From positions 1 to 64,000 of the forward strand of contig DASZKZ010000035.1 in the NCBI GenBank assembly GCA_035552595.1: 64,000 nucleotides of DNA, in the 5' to 3' direction. Under the pieces are notes generated by a model that was given only the letters and a program-made list of their open reading frames with translations, was not told the origin of the DNA and did no database searches. Below are positions 24,664-33,743 of the stretch, one piece after another. Every line of letters begins with the position of its first letter. Within the stretch, counting starts at the first letter, position 1. Both the position numbers and the translations under genes were made by a program. The DNA comes from Aeolococcus sp035552595 (GTDB taxonomy: Bacteria; Chloroflexota; Dormibacteria; Aeolococcales; Aeolococcaceae).

Positions 24664-25965
24664 GTGAGCATCCTGATCGTTCTCCTGATCGCCTCTCTGG
24701 TTCTGGCCGCCTTCGCGGCGGCGTCGGAAACAGCCCTGACATCGGTGAGCCGTCTGCGTATGCGGTCCCTCGCCGAGGAGGGCAATAGCCGCGCAGAGCT
24801 TGTCGTCAAGCTCCACAACCAACCCAATGCCTATCTGTCGACGATCCTGAGCATCAACACGGTGGCGGTGATCGTCGCCTCCACCGCGGCGACCCTGCTG
24901 ATCGCGCAGACCTATCGCTCGTTTCCTGAGGCGGCTGGAACAGCCCTTCTCTCAGCTGTTGTTCTCATCTTCTGCGAGATCGCCCCCAAATCGCTGGCCC
25001 TGCGCTTCAACGAGCGCCTGGCCCTCAGCTTGGCGCGCCCGGTGTCCATGCTCACCACTGTTCTGCGGCCTCTGGTGGGCGGACTGACGCTGATCAGCAA
25101 CTCGCTTCTCAGCATTGCCACTCGGGGCCGGTCCGTGGTTGGCCCGTTCGTCACCGAGGAGGAGCTCAAGTACATGGTGCAGCTCGGCCAGCAGCAAGGC
25201 GTTGTTGAATACGGCGAACAGGAGATGATCCACGGGATTCTGGAGATGACCGACAAGACGGTGCGTGAGGTCATGGTCCCGCGCATCGACGTCATCGCCA
25301 TGGAGGCCCGGGGCAGCATCGCCGAGCTGATCGACCTCGTCGTCCAGCATGGTCATTCACGCATCCCCGTGTATGAGGAGAACATAGACAACATCATCGG
25401 CGTGGTCTATGCCAAGGACTTGCTCCGCGAGAGCGTCCGCAACGGCGACAGGCGCGCGATTCGGACGCTCATGCGTGAGCCGTATTTCACGCCGGAGGTG
25501 AAGCACGTCGGCGAGCTGCTTCACGAGATGCAGGAGCGAAAGGTCCACATGGCTGTGGTGGTCGAGGAGCACGGGGGCACCGGCGGCATCGTCACGTTCG
25601 AGGACCTGATCGAGGAGATCGTCGGGCCGATCCGCGACGAGTACGACGTCGGTGAGCAGGAGGAGGTTCAGTTCCTGAACGACAATGAGGTCCTTCTCAA
25701 CGCTCGTTTCCCCGTGGACGACATCAAGGATCTTCTCCACCTCGATGTCGGCGAGACGGAGAGCGATTCGGTTGGCGGCCTGGTGTACGAACGGCTCGGC
25801 GAGATTCCCGCCGTGGGTGCGACCCTGCAGCTCGGTGCCGCCACGCTGATCGTGGAACAAGTCCGTCGCCAGAGCATTCAGCTGGTCCGCATCTGCTCGC
25901 CTGAGCCGTTTATCCGCGACCGCGATGGCAGGTCATCCGACGAGGACGACGCTGACGCCGGCTGA
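24664..25965 (+). CDS. CNNM/CorC-HlyC family membrane protein with CBS domains
   Basis: A 433-residue protein with an N-terminal DUF21/CNNM membrane domain of about four helices (1-190), a CBS pair (VREVMVPRIDVIAMEARGSI, GHSRIPVYEENIDNIIGVVY) and a C-terminal CorC_HlyC transporter-associated domain (VLLNARFPVDDIKDLLHLDV). The family is linked to magnesium/cobalt efflux, although often annotated as hemolysin C. It sits two genes before glyS and directly before recO, as corC-like genes do in Firmicutes. GTG start at 24664. Confidence 0.9.
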   Translation: MSILIVLLIASLVLAAFAAASETALTSVSRLRMRSLAEEGNSRAELVVKLHNQPNAYLSTILSINTVAVIVASTAATLLIAQTYRSFPEAAGTALLSAVVLIFCEIAPKSLALRFNERLALSLARPVSMLTTVLRPLVGGLTLISNSLLSIATRGRSVVGPFVTEEELKYMVQLGQQQGVVEYGEQEMIHGILEMTDKTVREVMVPRIDVIAMEARGSIAELIDLVVQHGHSRIPVYEENIDNIIGVVYAKDLLRESVRNGDRRAIRTLMREPYFTPEVKHVGELLHEMQERKVHMAVVVEEHGGTGGIVTFEDLIEEIVGPIRDEYDVGEQEEVQFLNDNEVLLNARFPVDDIKDLLHLDVGETESDSVGGLVYERLGEIPAVGATLQLGAATLIVEQVRRQSIQLVRICSPEPFIRDRDGRSSDEDDADAG

Positions 25966-25992
25966 CGGCGCGCCGTCCGACCTCACTGAGTC

Positions 25993-26754
25993 ATGCCCAC
26001 GTACCTGACCGAAGGAGTGATCCTCCGGCGCATCGACTACGGGGAGGCTGATCGCATCCTCACCGTCCTCACGCGCGAGCGTGGCAAGATCGGTGTCATC
26101 GCGCGCGGCGTCCGCAAGCCGGGCAGCCGGCTGGCGGCGCAGACCGACCTCTTTGCTCGGAGCCGCATGCAGCTCGCCCACGGCCGCGGCGACCTCGACG
26201 TGCTCACCCAGGCGGAGACCATGGGCTCGGTGGTTCCCCTGGCCGACGCGCGTCGTGCCGCCTGTGCGTCGGTCTGCGCCGAGCTGGCCGACCGCGTCCT
26301 CGAGAGCAGTCACCCCGACGCCGAGACCTTTGAGCTCGTCGTGAACGCTCTCCGCGACTGCACCGACATCACGCGCGATCCGCGCGCGGCGCTGGTGTGG
26401 CTCACGCGCCGAATGATCGACCGGCTTGGGTACGCACCCCGGCTCCGCGACTGCGCGGCGTGCGCCACCCAGCTACCCGAGAGCGGGGCACGGTTCAGCG
26501 CGATTGCCGGCGGGCTGCTCTGCGACCGATGCGCCCCGACCGACCCCGGCGCAGCGGAATGCTCGGTGCGGGTGATCAAGGTCTTGCGCGTCGCCGCCGC
26601 CGGAGACGCGGATCTCTATCGGCGCCTGCGGCTCGATGAGCCGACGCTGGCAACCCTGGAGGCCGTCGCCGAACGCGAGCTGGCGCAGCACCTCGACCGC
26701 CAATTGCGCTCGCTGGCTGTCCTTCGCGCCATCGAGAGGCGCCAACCCGCCTGA
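25993..26754 (+). CDS. recO: DNA repair protein RecO
   Basis: RecO anneals single strands and loads RecA with RecR. The 253-residue protein has the N-terminal OB fold (TEGVILRRIDYGEADRILTV, LTRERGKIGVIARGVRKPGS) and the C-terminal helical domain with a zinc site formed by LRDCAACATQL and LLCDRCAP. It lies 27 bases after the CorC-like gene and 29 bases before glyS. Order recO-glyS is conserved in Firmicutes and relatives. Confidence 0.92.
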   Translation: MPTYLTEGVILRRIDYGEADRILTVLTRERGKIGVIARGVRKPGSRLAAQTDLFARSRMQLAHGRGDLDVLTQAETMGSVVPLADARRAACASVCAELADRVLESSHPDAETFELVVNALRDCTDITRDPRAALVWLTRRMIDRLGYAPRLRDCAACATQLPESGARFSAIAGGLLCDRCAPTDPGAAECSVRVIKVLRVAAAGDADLYRRLRLDEPTLATLEAVAERELAQHLDRQLRSLAVLRAIERRQPA

Positions 26755-26769
26755 TCAGGCGCGTCCCGG

Positions 26770-26775
26770 TACACT
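26770..26775 (+). promoter_or_regulatory. -10 hexamer TACACT of glyS
   Basis: TACACT followed by 8 bases and the glyS ATG. No Shine-Dalgarno and no room for a T-box leader, in contrast to Firmicutes glyS. Confidence 0.58.
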
Positions 26776-26783
26776 CGCGGCCG

Positions 26784-28208
26784 ATGTCGCAACCTGACCC
26801 CGTCTCACCCAACATCCTCGACAGGCTCGTGTCCCTGGGCAAGCAGCGCGGATTCTTCTTCGGCTCGAGCGAGATCTACGGCGGCATCAACGCCCTTTAC
26901 GACTACGGTCCACTGGGTGCCAGGCTGCGACGCAACGTCCGCAATCTCTGGTGGGCCGCGATGATCGAGTCCCGCGACGACATCGAACCCATCGAGACCT
27001 CGATCATCATGAACCCACAGGTCTGGGTGGCCAGCGGCCACGTCGCCACCTTCACCGACCCGCTCGTCGACTGCACCGGCCCCTGTCGCAAGCGGTGGCG
27101 CGAGGATCATCTCGCCGACGAGCGACGTGCTCGCGGCAAGGCGGACGACGCGCCCGGCTGTCCAGAATGCGGTGGTGCCCTGACCCCGGCCCGACAGTTC
27201 AATCTCATGTTTCGCACCCATCTCGGTCCGGTGGCTGATGACGCCGCGCAGGTGTACCTGCGTCCCGAGACGGCCCAGGGCATGTTCGTCGATTTCACAA
27301 CCGTGGTCCAGGCGATGCGACGCCGTCTCCCGTTCGGTATTGCCCAGCAGGGCAAGTCCTTTCGGAACGAGATCTCGCCGAGCAACTCGATCTTTCGGAC
27401 CCGCGAGTTCGAACAGATGGAGATGGAGTTCTTCTGCAAGCCGGGTACCGACCTCGACTGGTACACGTACTGGTGTGAGGAGCGGATGCGCTGGTGGGTT
27501 GAGGACTGCGGTGTTCGCACCTCGAGGTTGCGGCTCCGCGCGCATGGCCACGACGAGCTGTCGCATTACAGCACTGCCACCAGTGACATCGAATACCTTT
27601 TCCCGTGGGGCTGGGGCGAGCTCGAGGGCGTGGCCGATCGGACGGACTTCGACCTGCGCCGCCACAGCGAGCACAGCGGCAAGGACCTCAGCTACTTCGA
27701 CGCTGAGACCAATGAACGCTACCTCCCGTACGTGATCGAGCCCGCCGCTGGGCTGGACCGCGCCTGCCTGACGATGCTCCTCGACGCCTGGGACGAGGAG
27801 GAGGTCCGCGGCGAGACGCGTGTGGTGCTCCGCCTCCACCCCGACGTGGCGCCGTGGCAGCTGGCGGTGCTGCCGCTGAGCAAGAAGCCACTGCTCACCG
27901 AGCCCGCCCGCGTGCTCGCCAAACGGCTTCGCGCCCGCTTCCGCACCGAATACGACGAGACGCAGTCCATCGGGAGGCGCTACCGGCGCCAGGATGAGAT
28001 CGGCACACCGTTGGCGATCACCGTGGACTTCCAGTCGCTCGACGACAACGCCGTGACCATCCGCGAGCGCGACAGCATGACCCAGGTCCGAGTCCCGATG
28101 GACGACCTCGAGTCGGCGTGCGAGGAACAGCTCGCGGCGTGCCGGGCGGCAGCGCTGCGTCGCGCCCAGGGGGATGCCTCGGAGCGCACACCGGACGGCA
28201 AAGGCTGA
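26784..28208 (+). CDS. glyS: Glycyl-tRNA synthetase, alpha2 (GRS1) type
   Basis: Charges tRNA-Gly. The 474-residue single-chain class II enzyme starts LGKQRGFFFGSSEIYGG and has motif 2 GKSFRNEISPSNSIFRTREF followed by EQMEMEFFC, then motif 3 PAAGLDRACLTMLLDAWDEE. The anticodon-binding domain occupies the last 120 residues. Two Cys pairs (CTGPCRKRW, CPECGGAL) form a zinc site in the insertion. It is the homodimeric form used by Actinomycetota, archaea and eukaryotes, not the GlyQ/GlyS tetramer. Confidence 0.96.
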   Translation: MSQPDPVSPNILDRLVSLGKQRGFFFGSSEIYGGINALYDYGPLGARLRRNVRNLWWAAMIESRDDIEPIETSIIMNPQVWVASGHVATFTDPLVDCTGPCRKRWREDHLADERRARGKADDAPGCPECGGALTPARQFNLMFRTHLGPVADDAAQVYLRPETAQGMFVDFTTVVQAMRRRLPFGIAQQGKSFRNEISPSNSIFRTREFEQMEMEFFCKPGTDLDWYTYWCEERMRWWVEDCGVRTSRLRLRAHGHDELSHYSTATSDIEYLFPWGWGELEGVADRTDFDLRRHSEHSGKDLSYFDAETNERYLPYVIEPAAGLDRACLTMLLDAWDEEEVRGETRVVLRLHPDVAPWQLAVLPLSKKPLLTEPARVLAKRLRARFRTEYDETQSIGRRYRRQDEIGTPLAITVDFQSLDDNAVTIRERDSMTQVRVPMDDLESACEEQLAACRAAALRRAQGDASERTPDGKG

Positions 28209-28211
28209 GCG

Positions 28212-29300
28212 CTACTGGGGCCCTGTCGCGGCCCTGCGGCGCCTCCGCCGCCTGGCGCGGGGCCTCTCGAGCAGCTCCCCGCGGCGGATCAGGGTCAGCA
28301 CCGCGGCGCCGACTCCGGCCATGAGGATGTCGTTGAACCCTCGGAACAGAAGACCGGCTGCGGCACCCGCGGCAACCGGAACGCCGTTGGTGATCATGAG
28401 GACGGTGAGGAGGCCCTCGAACGGCCCCACTCCGCCGGGGATGAGGCTGATGCCGGAGATCACGAAGCTCAGTGCCAGCACGAAGGTCGCGGCGATGAAG
28501 CCCACCTGATTCTGCCCGACCGCATGCAGGGAGAGGTAGAACAGAAGGTACGAGAGGAACACGGCGATGGCGTTGAAGACGAGCACCGGGATGACCACGT
28601 GCGGGTGCAGGAGCTCGATGAATGCGGGACGGATGGCCCGCATCTGGGAATCGAAGCGGCGCAGCAATCTGATCTTCTCCACCAGCCGGATCGCCCGCTT
28701 GTAGGCCCGTTCCCAGATGAGCACGCTCAGGACCAGCAGGTGCACCAGCACCATGACGATGACCAGCAGCGCGATGTCCGGGTGGGATGCGACCCTAGGC
28801 AGGACCCCGAGTCCCATCAGGGTCATGAAGAGCAGCTCTCCAAACGCGATGGTGGCGGTCAGCTCGCCGCCGCTGCGCCGCGTCCGGGTCACCTCTTTGA
28901 TCAGTGCGATGCGGGCGAGATCGCCGGTGGGCATGAAGACCATGGTCTGCCCAGCGAACTCCACCGCGATCGACTGACGGATGTTCACATCGACGCCGAC
29001 GGCGCGCAGGGTCACCCACCAGCCCAGCGAGCGCGCCAGATAGGTGCCGATGGTCACTGGGAGCATGAGAAGCAGGAGACCGAGATCTGTCCTGCCAAAG
29101 ACGCCGGCGAGCGTCGCCGGATCGACCGCGACCACCAGCCCGATCAGGCACAGAACGGCCACGACCTCCAGCGCGTGGTGGCGCAGAGTCCGGGCCACGG
29201 GGGCCACGGTGCCGTGTCGCTGTGACGCGCGCCAGGCGGCCTTCCCCCAGCGCGCCACGCCCTCAACAGCGCGGTTGATCACGCGGCTGCCAGAGCTCAA
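28212..29300 (-). CDS. Lysylphosphatidylglycerol synthase flippase-like (UPF0104) membrane protein
   Basis: A 362-residue protein with seven to eight hydrophobic helices, matching the UPF0104/DUF2156-less flippase domain of MprF and YbhN. It contains the family motif LARSLGWWVTLRAVG, FMPTGDLARIALIKE and the terminal IPGGVGPFEGLLTVL. The C-terminus is a run of Arg residues, likely cytoplasmic. No synthase domain is attached, so it may move a lipid-linked substrate. TTG start at 29300, and an in-frame GTG at 29282 is an alternative. Converges with glyS, 3 bases apart. Confidence 0.8.
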   Translation of the reverse strand: MSSGSRVINRAVEGVARWGKAAWRASQRHGTVAPVARTLRHHALEVVAVLCLIGLVVAVDPATLAGVFGRTDLGLLLLMLPVTIGTYLARSLGWWVTLRAVGVDVNIRQSIAVEFAGQTMVFMPTGDLARIALIKEVTRTRRSGGELTATIAFGELLFMTLMGLGVLPRVASHPDIALLVIVMVLVHLLVLSVLIWERAYKRAIRLVEKIRLLRRFDSQMRAIRPAFIELLHPHVVIPVLVFNAIAVFLSYLLFYLSLHAVGQNQVGFIAATFVLALSFVISGISLIPGGVGPFEGLLTVLMITNGVPVAAGAAAGLLFRGFNDILMAGVGAAVLTLIRRGELLERPRARRRRRRRAATGPQ

Positions 29301-29360
29301 AGGTGATAGTCATGCTGTCACAATAAGCGAAGTGTCCGGGCGCCCAGGCCGTCGCGACGG

Positions 29361-30179
29361 TCAGTCGTCCTCCGCGCGCTGGCTCGCCGACCCGCTGTGC
29401 CGCAGGCGCAGCGGTGGCCCTCCCGGGGCAGCCTGGATCGTCCAGAAGTCGGCGGCGAGGCCGGCGTCAAGCATGTACGCGTACGGCATGAAGCCATACC
29501 CCGCCGACCCCCAGCCCGCGCCCCAGGAGTTGCGGATGATGAACACCCCGCGGCCGTCGTCGTAGCCGACGCCCACCACGGCGTGGCCGCCGATGGGGGT
29601 CTCCGAAGGCTGGGGCATGGGGATGTCGCCGGTGGTTGCGACGCCCGCACCTTCAAACGAGCTGAAAACGGTGAAGCCGAACACAAAGGTGAAACCCGAT
29701 GCGATGCACGTCTTCAACGGCACCAGCGATTGGTTGAGCCGCTGGTACGCGCCCACCCGGTCGCGAACAGCATCCTGGTACGCCCGCGCCGGCGGTTTGT
29801 CGGTGAACTTGCTGATGTCGTACGGCCAGTCACTCTCGGGGCAGACGCCTTGCGCCGCGATGACCTTGATGCCGTCGCGAATCTGCGCACCGCTGTCGCT
29901 GTCGACGGTGCCCTCGAGGGCGCGCTCGTTGTAGTAGATGAACAGTCGCGACGGCGTCCAGGTGGGTGCGATCCCGGAGCGGATCTCATCGAACTGCACA
30001 GCCCCGGCGATGGCATTGGCGGTGCAGGAGCCGAGCTCGCCCTGGTCGTACACCGGCGGGCACTGTGGACGGAGGTCGACGGAGGTGGGCAGCTGCGCGG
30101 AGGCCAGCGCCGGAGCCTGCCAGTAGCGGTCGCGGTGGTCGGGAAGGTCGCGGATCCAGCCAAAACGGGCAATCCTCAC
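29361..30179 (-). CDS. Papain-like (C1A) cysteine peptidase without signal peptide
   Basis: A 272-residue C1 peptidase. The oxyanion/active-site segment is VYDQGELGSCTANAIAGA with Gln46 and Cys52. His199 lies in IGGHAVVGVGYDDGRG and Asn217 in FIIRNSWGAGWG, completing the Cys-His-Asn set. There is no signal peptide and no long prodomain: only about 40 residues precede the active site. This is the arrangement of bacterial xylellain-like peptidases. Target unknown. GTG start, with CAGAAT (30188-30193 on the minus strand) 8 bases upstream as a weaker -10. Confidence 0.87.
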   Translation of the reverse strand: MRIARFGWIRDLPDHRDRYWQAPALASAQLPTSVDLRPQCPPVYDQGELGSCTANAIAGAVQFDEIRSGIAPTWTPSRLFIYYNERALEGTVDSDSGAQIRDGIKVIAAQGVCPESDWPYDISKFTDKPPARAYQDAVRDRVGAYQRLNQSLVPLKTCIASGFTFVFGFTVFSSFEGAGVATTGDIPMPQPSETPIGGHAVVGVGYDDGRGVFIIRNSWGAGWGSAGYGFMPYAYMLDAGLAADFWTIQAAPGGPPLRLRHSGSASQRAEDD

Positions 30180-30231
30180 GAGCTGGGATTCTGCACCGTC
30201 AGCCGCCGTCTTGGGGCGCGCGCCCAGGTGC

Positions 30232-30237
30232 TACTCT
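30232..30237 (+). promoter_or_regulatory. Candidate -10 hexamer TACTCT of ppdK
   Basis: TACTCT lies 30 bases before ATG 30268, so this gene would have a short leader with an AGGT ribosome site. It is divergent from the peptidase promoter. Confidence 0.4.
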
Positions 30238-30267
30238 CGCGGACACCCGCACCTATTCCAGGTAGTC

Positions 30268-33069
30268 ATGAGGTCCTCCATGCCCAAGGGCACCCGCACG
30301 GGCCACGCCACCCACACCGGCGCGACCTCCGCCAAGCGCTCCGCCACATCCCCGGCCAGCTCGCGCGCGATCGCACCCCGCCGCGGCTCGTCCAACGGTA
30401 CGTCGCCCCGGCGCCGCGCTCCCAAGTGGGTGTATGTCTTCGAGGACGGCGACGCCACCATGCGTGATCTGCTCGGCGGCAAGGGAGCCGGTGTTGCTGA
30501 GATGACGCGCGCCGGTCTGCCCGTGCCACCGGGGTTCACCATCACCACCGAGGCGTGCAACGCCTTCTACGACAACGGGCGGAAGTTTCCCGAGGGCATG
30601 TGGGACCAGGTGCTGCGCGCACTCAAGGAAACAGAGCGAAAGACGGGGAAGAGGTTCGGCGACGCGCGCAATCCCCTCCTCGTCAGCGTCCGCAGCGGGG
30701 CCAAGTTCTCCATGCCGGGGATGATGGATACCGTGCTCAACCTGGGGCTCAACGCGGAGACCCTGCAGGGCCTGGCCCGGCTCACCGATGACGAGCGCTT
30801 CGCCAAGGACGCCTACCGCCGGTTCATGCAGCTGTTCGGCAAGATCGTGCTGGGCATCGACGGCGACCTCTTCGAGCATGAGCTCCAAGCTGTCAAGACC
30901 AAAACCAGGGCGCGCAGCGACGCCGACCTCAAGCCGAAGGCTCTCGATGAGGTCATCGAACGCTACCGCGTCCTGATACGCAAGCAAGCCGGCACGGAGT
31001 TTCCCGAAGCACCCATGGATCAGCTGCGCGCCGCCATCGGAGCGGTGTTCTCTTCGTGGAACAACAAGCGCGCCACCGACTATCGCAACTTCAACAGGAT
31101 CCCTCATTCCCTGGGGACCGCCGTCAATGTGCAGTCGATGGTGTTCGGCAACATGGGCGACGATTCCGGGACCGGCGTGGCCTTCACCCGCGACCCGTCC
31201 ACCGGCGAGCGCGTCCTCTACGGCGAGTACCTGACCAACGCGCAGGGTGAGGATGTGGTGGCGGGCACGCGAACCCCCCAACCGATCACCGCCATGGCCA
31301 GGGATCTGCCCAAGGCATACGCGCAGTTCGTTCGCATTGCCAAGCGGCTCGAGAAGCATTACCGCGACGTCCAGGACATGGAGTTCACGATCGAGCGCGG
31401 CCAGCTCTACATGCTGCAGACGCGCAACGCCAAGCGCACCGCGGAAGCTGCGGTGAACATCGCTGTCGCCATGGTGTCGGAGCGCCTGATCAGCAGGAAG
31501 GAGGCGGTCCTGCGCGTCGAGCCGACCCAGGTCGACCAGCTTCTCCATACCCGCCTCGATCCCAAGGCTGATGTGGAGGTTCTGGCCACCGGACTGGCCG
31601 CGTCGCCGGGAGCGGCGTACGGCAAGGCGGTGTTCGATGCCGACCGCGCTGAGGCGCTTGCCGCCAAGGGCGAGAAGGTGATCCTGGTGCGCATCGAGAC
31701 CAACCCTGACGACGTGCACGGGATGATCGCCGCCCAGGGCGTGCTGACCGCTCGCGGGGGTCGCACCTCCCATGCCGCGGTGGTGGCGCGGGGGATGGGC
31801 AAGCCGTGCGTGGCCGGCGCCGAGTCGGTGCGGGTCGATCTCACCAAGAGGCAGTTCACGGCCGGCGGCACCACCGTCAGGGAGGGGGACTATTTCACCA
31901 TCGACGGCAGCACCGGGCGGGTGATCGCTGGACAGGTGGCCACCATCGACCCGGAGATCTCGGGTCAGTTGAAGCAGCTGCTGCTCTGGGCGGACAGCTT
32001 TCGGCGCATGGAGGTGTGGGCCAACGGCGACTACCCCCATGACGCCGTTCTCGCCCGCGAGTTCGGCGCGCAGGGCATCGGGCTGTGCCGGACAGAGCAC
32101 ATGTTCATGGAGCAGTCGCGCCTCCCCATCGTCCAGAAGATGATCCTGGCCGAGACCGAGAAGGAGCGCCGTGCTGAGCTCGCCAGGCTGCTTCCCTTCC
32201 AGCGCGACGACTTCTACGGGATCCTCAAGGCCATGAGGGGATTGCCGGTTGTGATCCGGCTCATCGACCCGCCGCTGCATGAGTTCCTGCCCTCGCTCGA
32301 GGACCTCCTGGTCGAGGTGACCACGGCTCAGGCCAAGGGTGAGCCGGAGAAGAAGTGGGCCCACAGCGCCAGGCTGCTCGACGCCGTACGCCGTCTTCAT
32401 GAGCAGAACCCCATGCTGGGATTGCGCGGGTGCCGGCTCGGCCTGCTCTTCCCGGAGATCATCGAGATGCAGGTGCGCGCCATCATGGAGGCGGCGGTGA
32501 AGCTGCGCCGCGAGCGCGTCGACGTCCACCCCGAGATCATGATCCCGTTGGTGGGAACTCTCGAGGAGCTGCGCCGCACCCGCGGGTACCTGGAGGACAC
32601 CGTGCGCACGGTGTTGCGCACCTCCAAGGCCAAGGTCGATTACAAGTTCGGCACCATGATCGAGCTGCCTCGCGCGGCCCTCACCGCCGGTGAGATCGCC
32701 GAGGACGCCGAATTCTTCTCTTTCGGCACCAACGACCTGACACAGACCACGTTCGGGTACTCGCGAGACGACGCGGAGGGCAAGTTCCTCCTCAAATACG
32801 TGGAGGAGAAGATTCTTCCCGCCAACCCCTTCGAGACCATCGATCGCAACGGGGTGGGGCGCTTGATGGACATCGCAGTCCGGGAGGGACGCGCCACGCG
32901 ACCGGGCATGGTCATCGGCATCTGCGGTGAGCATGGGGGCGACCCGGAGTCGATCGCCCTCTGCGAGGAGCTGGGCTTGGACTACGTGTCCTGCTCTCCG
33001 TACCGGGTGCCCGTGGCGCGTTTGGCCGCAGCCCATGCCCGCCTCGCGACGGTGGAGCGCGACCGCTGA
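30268..33069 (+). CDS. ppdK: Pyruvate, phosphate dikinase
   Basis: Interconverts pyruvate, ATP and phosphate with phosphoenolpyruvate, AMP and pyrophosphate. After a 50-residue basic Ser/Thr/Pro-rich extension, the ATP-grasp domain starts KWVYVFEDGDATMRDLLGGK. The swivelling phosphohistidine domain has GGRTSHAAVVARGMGKPCV with the catalytic His502 and the regulatory-type Thr500. The PEP/pyruvate barrel ends with GICGEHGGDPESIALCEELG and the Cys in DYVSCSPYRVP. Start is ATG 30268 or 30280. No regulatory protein (PDRP) gene is adjacent. Placement between glyS and dnaG matches Clostridia. Confidence 0.96.
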   Translation: MRSSMPKGTRTGHATHTGATSAKRSATSPASSRAIAPRRGSSNGTSPRRRAPKWVYVFEDGDATMRDLLGGKGAGVAEMTRAGLPVPPGFTITTEACNAFYDNGRKFPEGMWDQVLRALKETERKTGKRFGDARNPLLVSVRSGAKFSMPGMMDTVLNLGLNAETLQGLARLTDDERFAKDAYRRFMQLFGKIVLGIDGDLFEHELQAVKTKTRARSDADLKPKALDEVIERYRVLIRKQAGTEFPEAPMDQLRAAIGAVFSSWNNKRATDYRNFNRIPHSLGTAVNVQSMVFGNMGDDSGTGVAFTRDPSTGERVLYGEYLTNAQGEDVVAGTRTPQPITAMARDLPKAYAQFVRIAKRLEKHYRDVQDMEFTIERGQLYMLQTRNAKRTAEAAVNIAVAMVSERLISRKEAVLRVEPTQVDQLLHTRLDPKADVEVLATGLAASPGAAYGKAVFDADRAEALAAKGEKVILVRIETNPDDVHGMIAAQGVLTARGGRTSHAAVVARGMGKPCVAGAESVRVDLTKRQFTAGGTTVREGDYFTIDGSTGRVIAGQVATIDPEISGQLKQLLLWADSFRRMEVWANGDYPHDAVLAREFGAQGIGLCRTEHMFMEQSRLPIVQKMILAETEKERRAELARLLPFQRDDFYGILKAMRGLPVVIRLIDPPLHEFLPSLEDLLVEVTTAQAKGEPEKKWAHSARLLDAVRRLHEQNPMLGLRGCRLGLLFPEIIEMQVRAIMEAAVKLRRERVDVHPEIMIPLVGTLEELRRTRGYLEDTVRTVLRTSKAKVDYKFGTMIELPRAALTAGEIAEDAEFFSFGTNDLTQTTFGYSRDDAEGKFLLKYVEEKILPANPFETIDRNGVGRLMDIAVREGRATRPGMVIGICGEHGGDPESIALCEELGLDYVSCSPYRVPVARLAAAHARLATVERDR

Positions 33070-33089
33070 GCGACCTCGGGGGACCTGGC

Positions 33090-33605
33090 CTGCTCATCCC
33101 CGCGGAGGTCGAGACGGAGCGCCTTCTGCTTCGACCCTGGCGTGAGTCCGACCTCGACGCCTACGCGGCCATGGTCGCCGACCCCGAGGTGATGCGGTTC
33201 CTCGCCGAAGGGGCGCCCGTGGACCGGCTCGGCGCCTGGCGGCATCTGGCGACGTACATCGGTCACTGGACGCTGCGCGGGTTCAGCCACTGGGCCATCG
33301 AACTGCGCGCCACGGGAGAGTTCATCGGCCGCGCGGGACCCTGGCGCCCCGATGGCTGGCCGGCGCTGGAGATCGGCTGGGCGATCGCACCCGGCCACCA
33401 AGGGCGTGGCTACGCGACCGAAGCGGGTCGTGCGGCGCAGCGCATCGCCTGGGAATGCCTCCGTCCCGACCGGCTGATCTCCCTGGTCAAGCCGGGGAAC
33501 GGACCCTCGGCGGCGGTGGCGCGAAAGCTCGGTGGCGTGCTCGAGGAGACGATCGATTTCCTCGGTGGCGTGACCGACGTGTACACCTATCCGAGACCCG
33601 GCTGA
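33090..33605 (+). CDS. GNAT-family N-acetyltransferase, probable CTG start
   Basis: A RimJ/RimL-type acetyltransferase (Acetyltransf_3). The conserved first strand and helix ETERLLLRPWRESDLDAYAA lie upstream of the first ATG (33171), and no ATG, GTG or TTG exists in frame between them and the end of ppdK. CTG 33090 has GGGGGA with a 6-base spacer and gives 171 residues of complete fold. Acetyl-CoA loop: APGHQGRGYATEAGR. The C-terminal half contains NGPSAAVARKLGG, typical of the family. The substrate may be a protein N-terminus or small amine. Confidence 0.83.
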   Translation: MLIPAEVETERLLLRPWRESDLDAYAAMVADPEVMRFLAEGAPVDRLGAWRHLATYIGHWTLRGFSHWAIELRATGEFIGRAGPWRPDGWPALEIGWAIAPGHQGRGYATEAGRAAQRIAWECLRPDRLISLVKPGNGPSAAVARKLGGVLEETIDFLGGVTDVYTYPRPG

Positions 33606-33706
33606 CCTCTCCAACAGCATCTATCAGGCGGGGCCGGGGTTCAACTTCACGACAACTGTGGCAATAACGATCGAGCCTGGCCGCCGAGTGGTGTGCCCGC
33701 CATCGG

Positions 33707-33712
33707 ATACCA
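33707..33712 (+). promoter_or_regulatory. Candidate -10 hexamer TACCAT before the 33744 gene
   Basis: TACCAT lies 31 bases before ATG 33744, leaving room for the GGGGAG ribosome site at 33731-33736, so this gene would have a normal leader. Confidence 0.4.
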
Positions 33713-33743
33713 TGCAACCTCAGCAATCAGGGGAGTTAGAGGC

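Noticed and set aside
26755..26783. T-box or other riboswitch before glyS
   Set aside because: Only 29 bases separate recO and glyS, and the -10 lies 8 bases from the ATG, so there is no room for a leader.
30253..33036. A very long open frame antisense to ppdK
   Set aside because: High GC opens antisense frames. It has no recognisable domain, and ppdK on the other strand is complete with all catalytic motifs.
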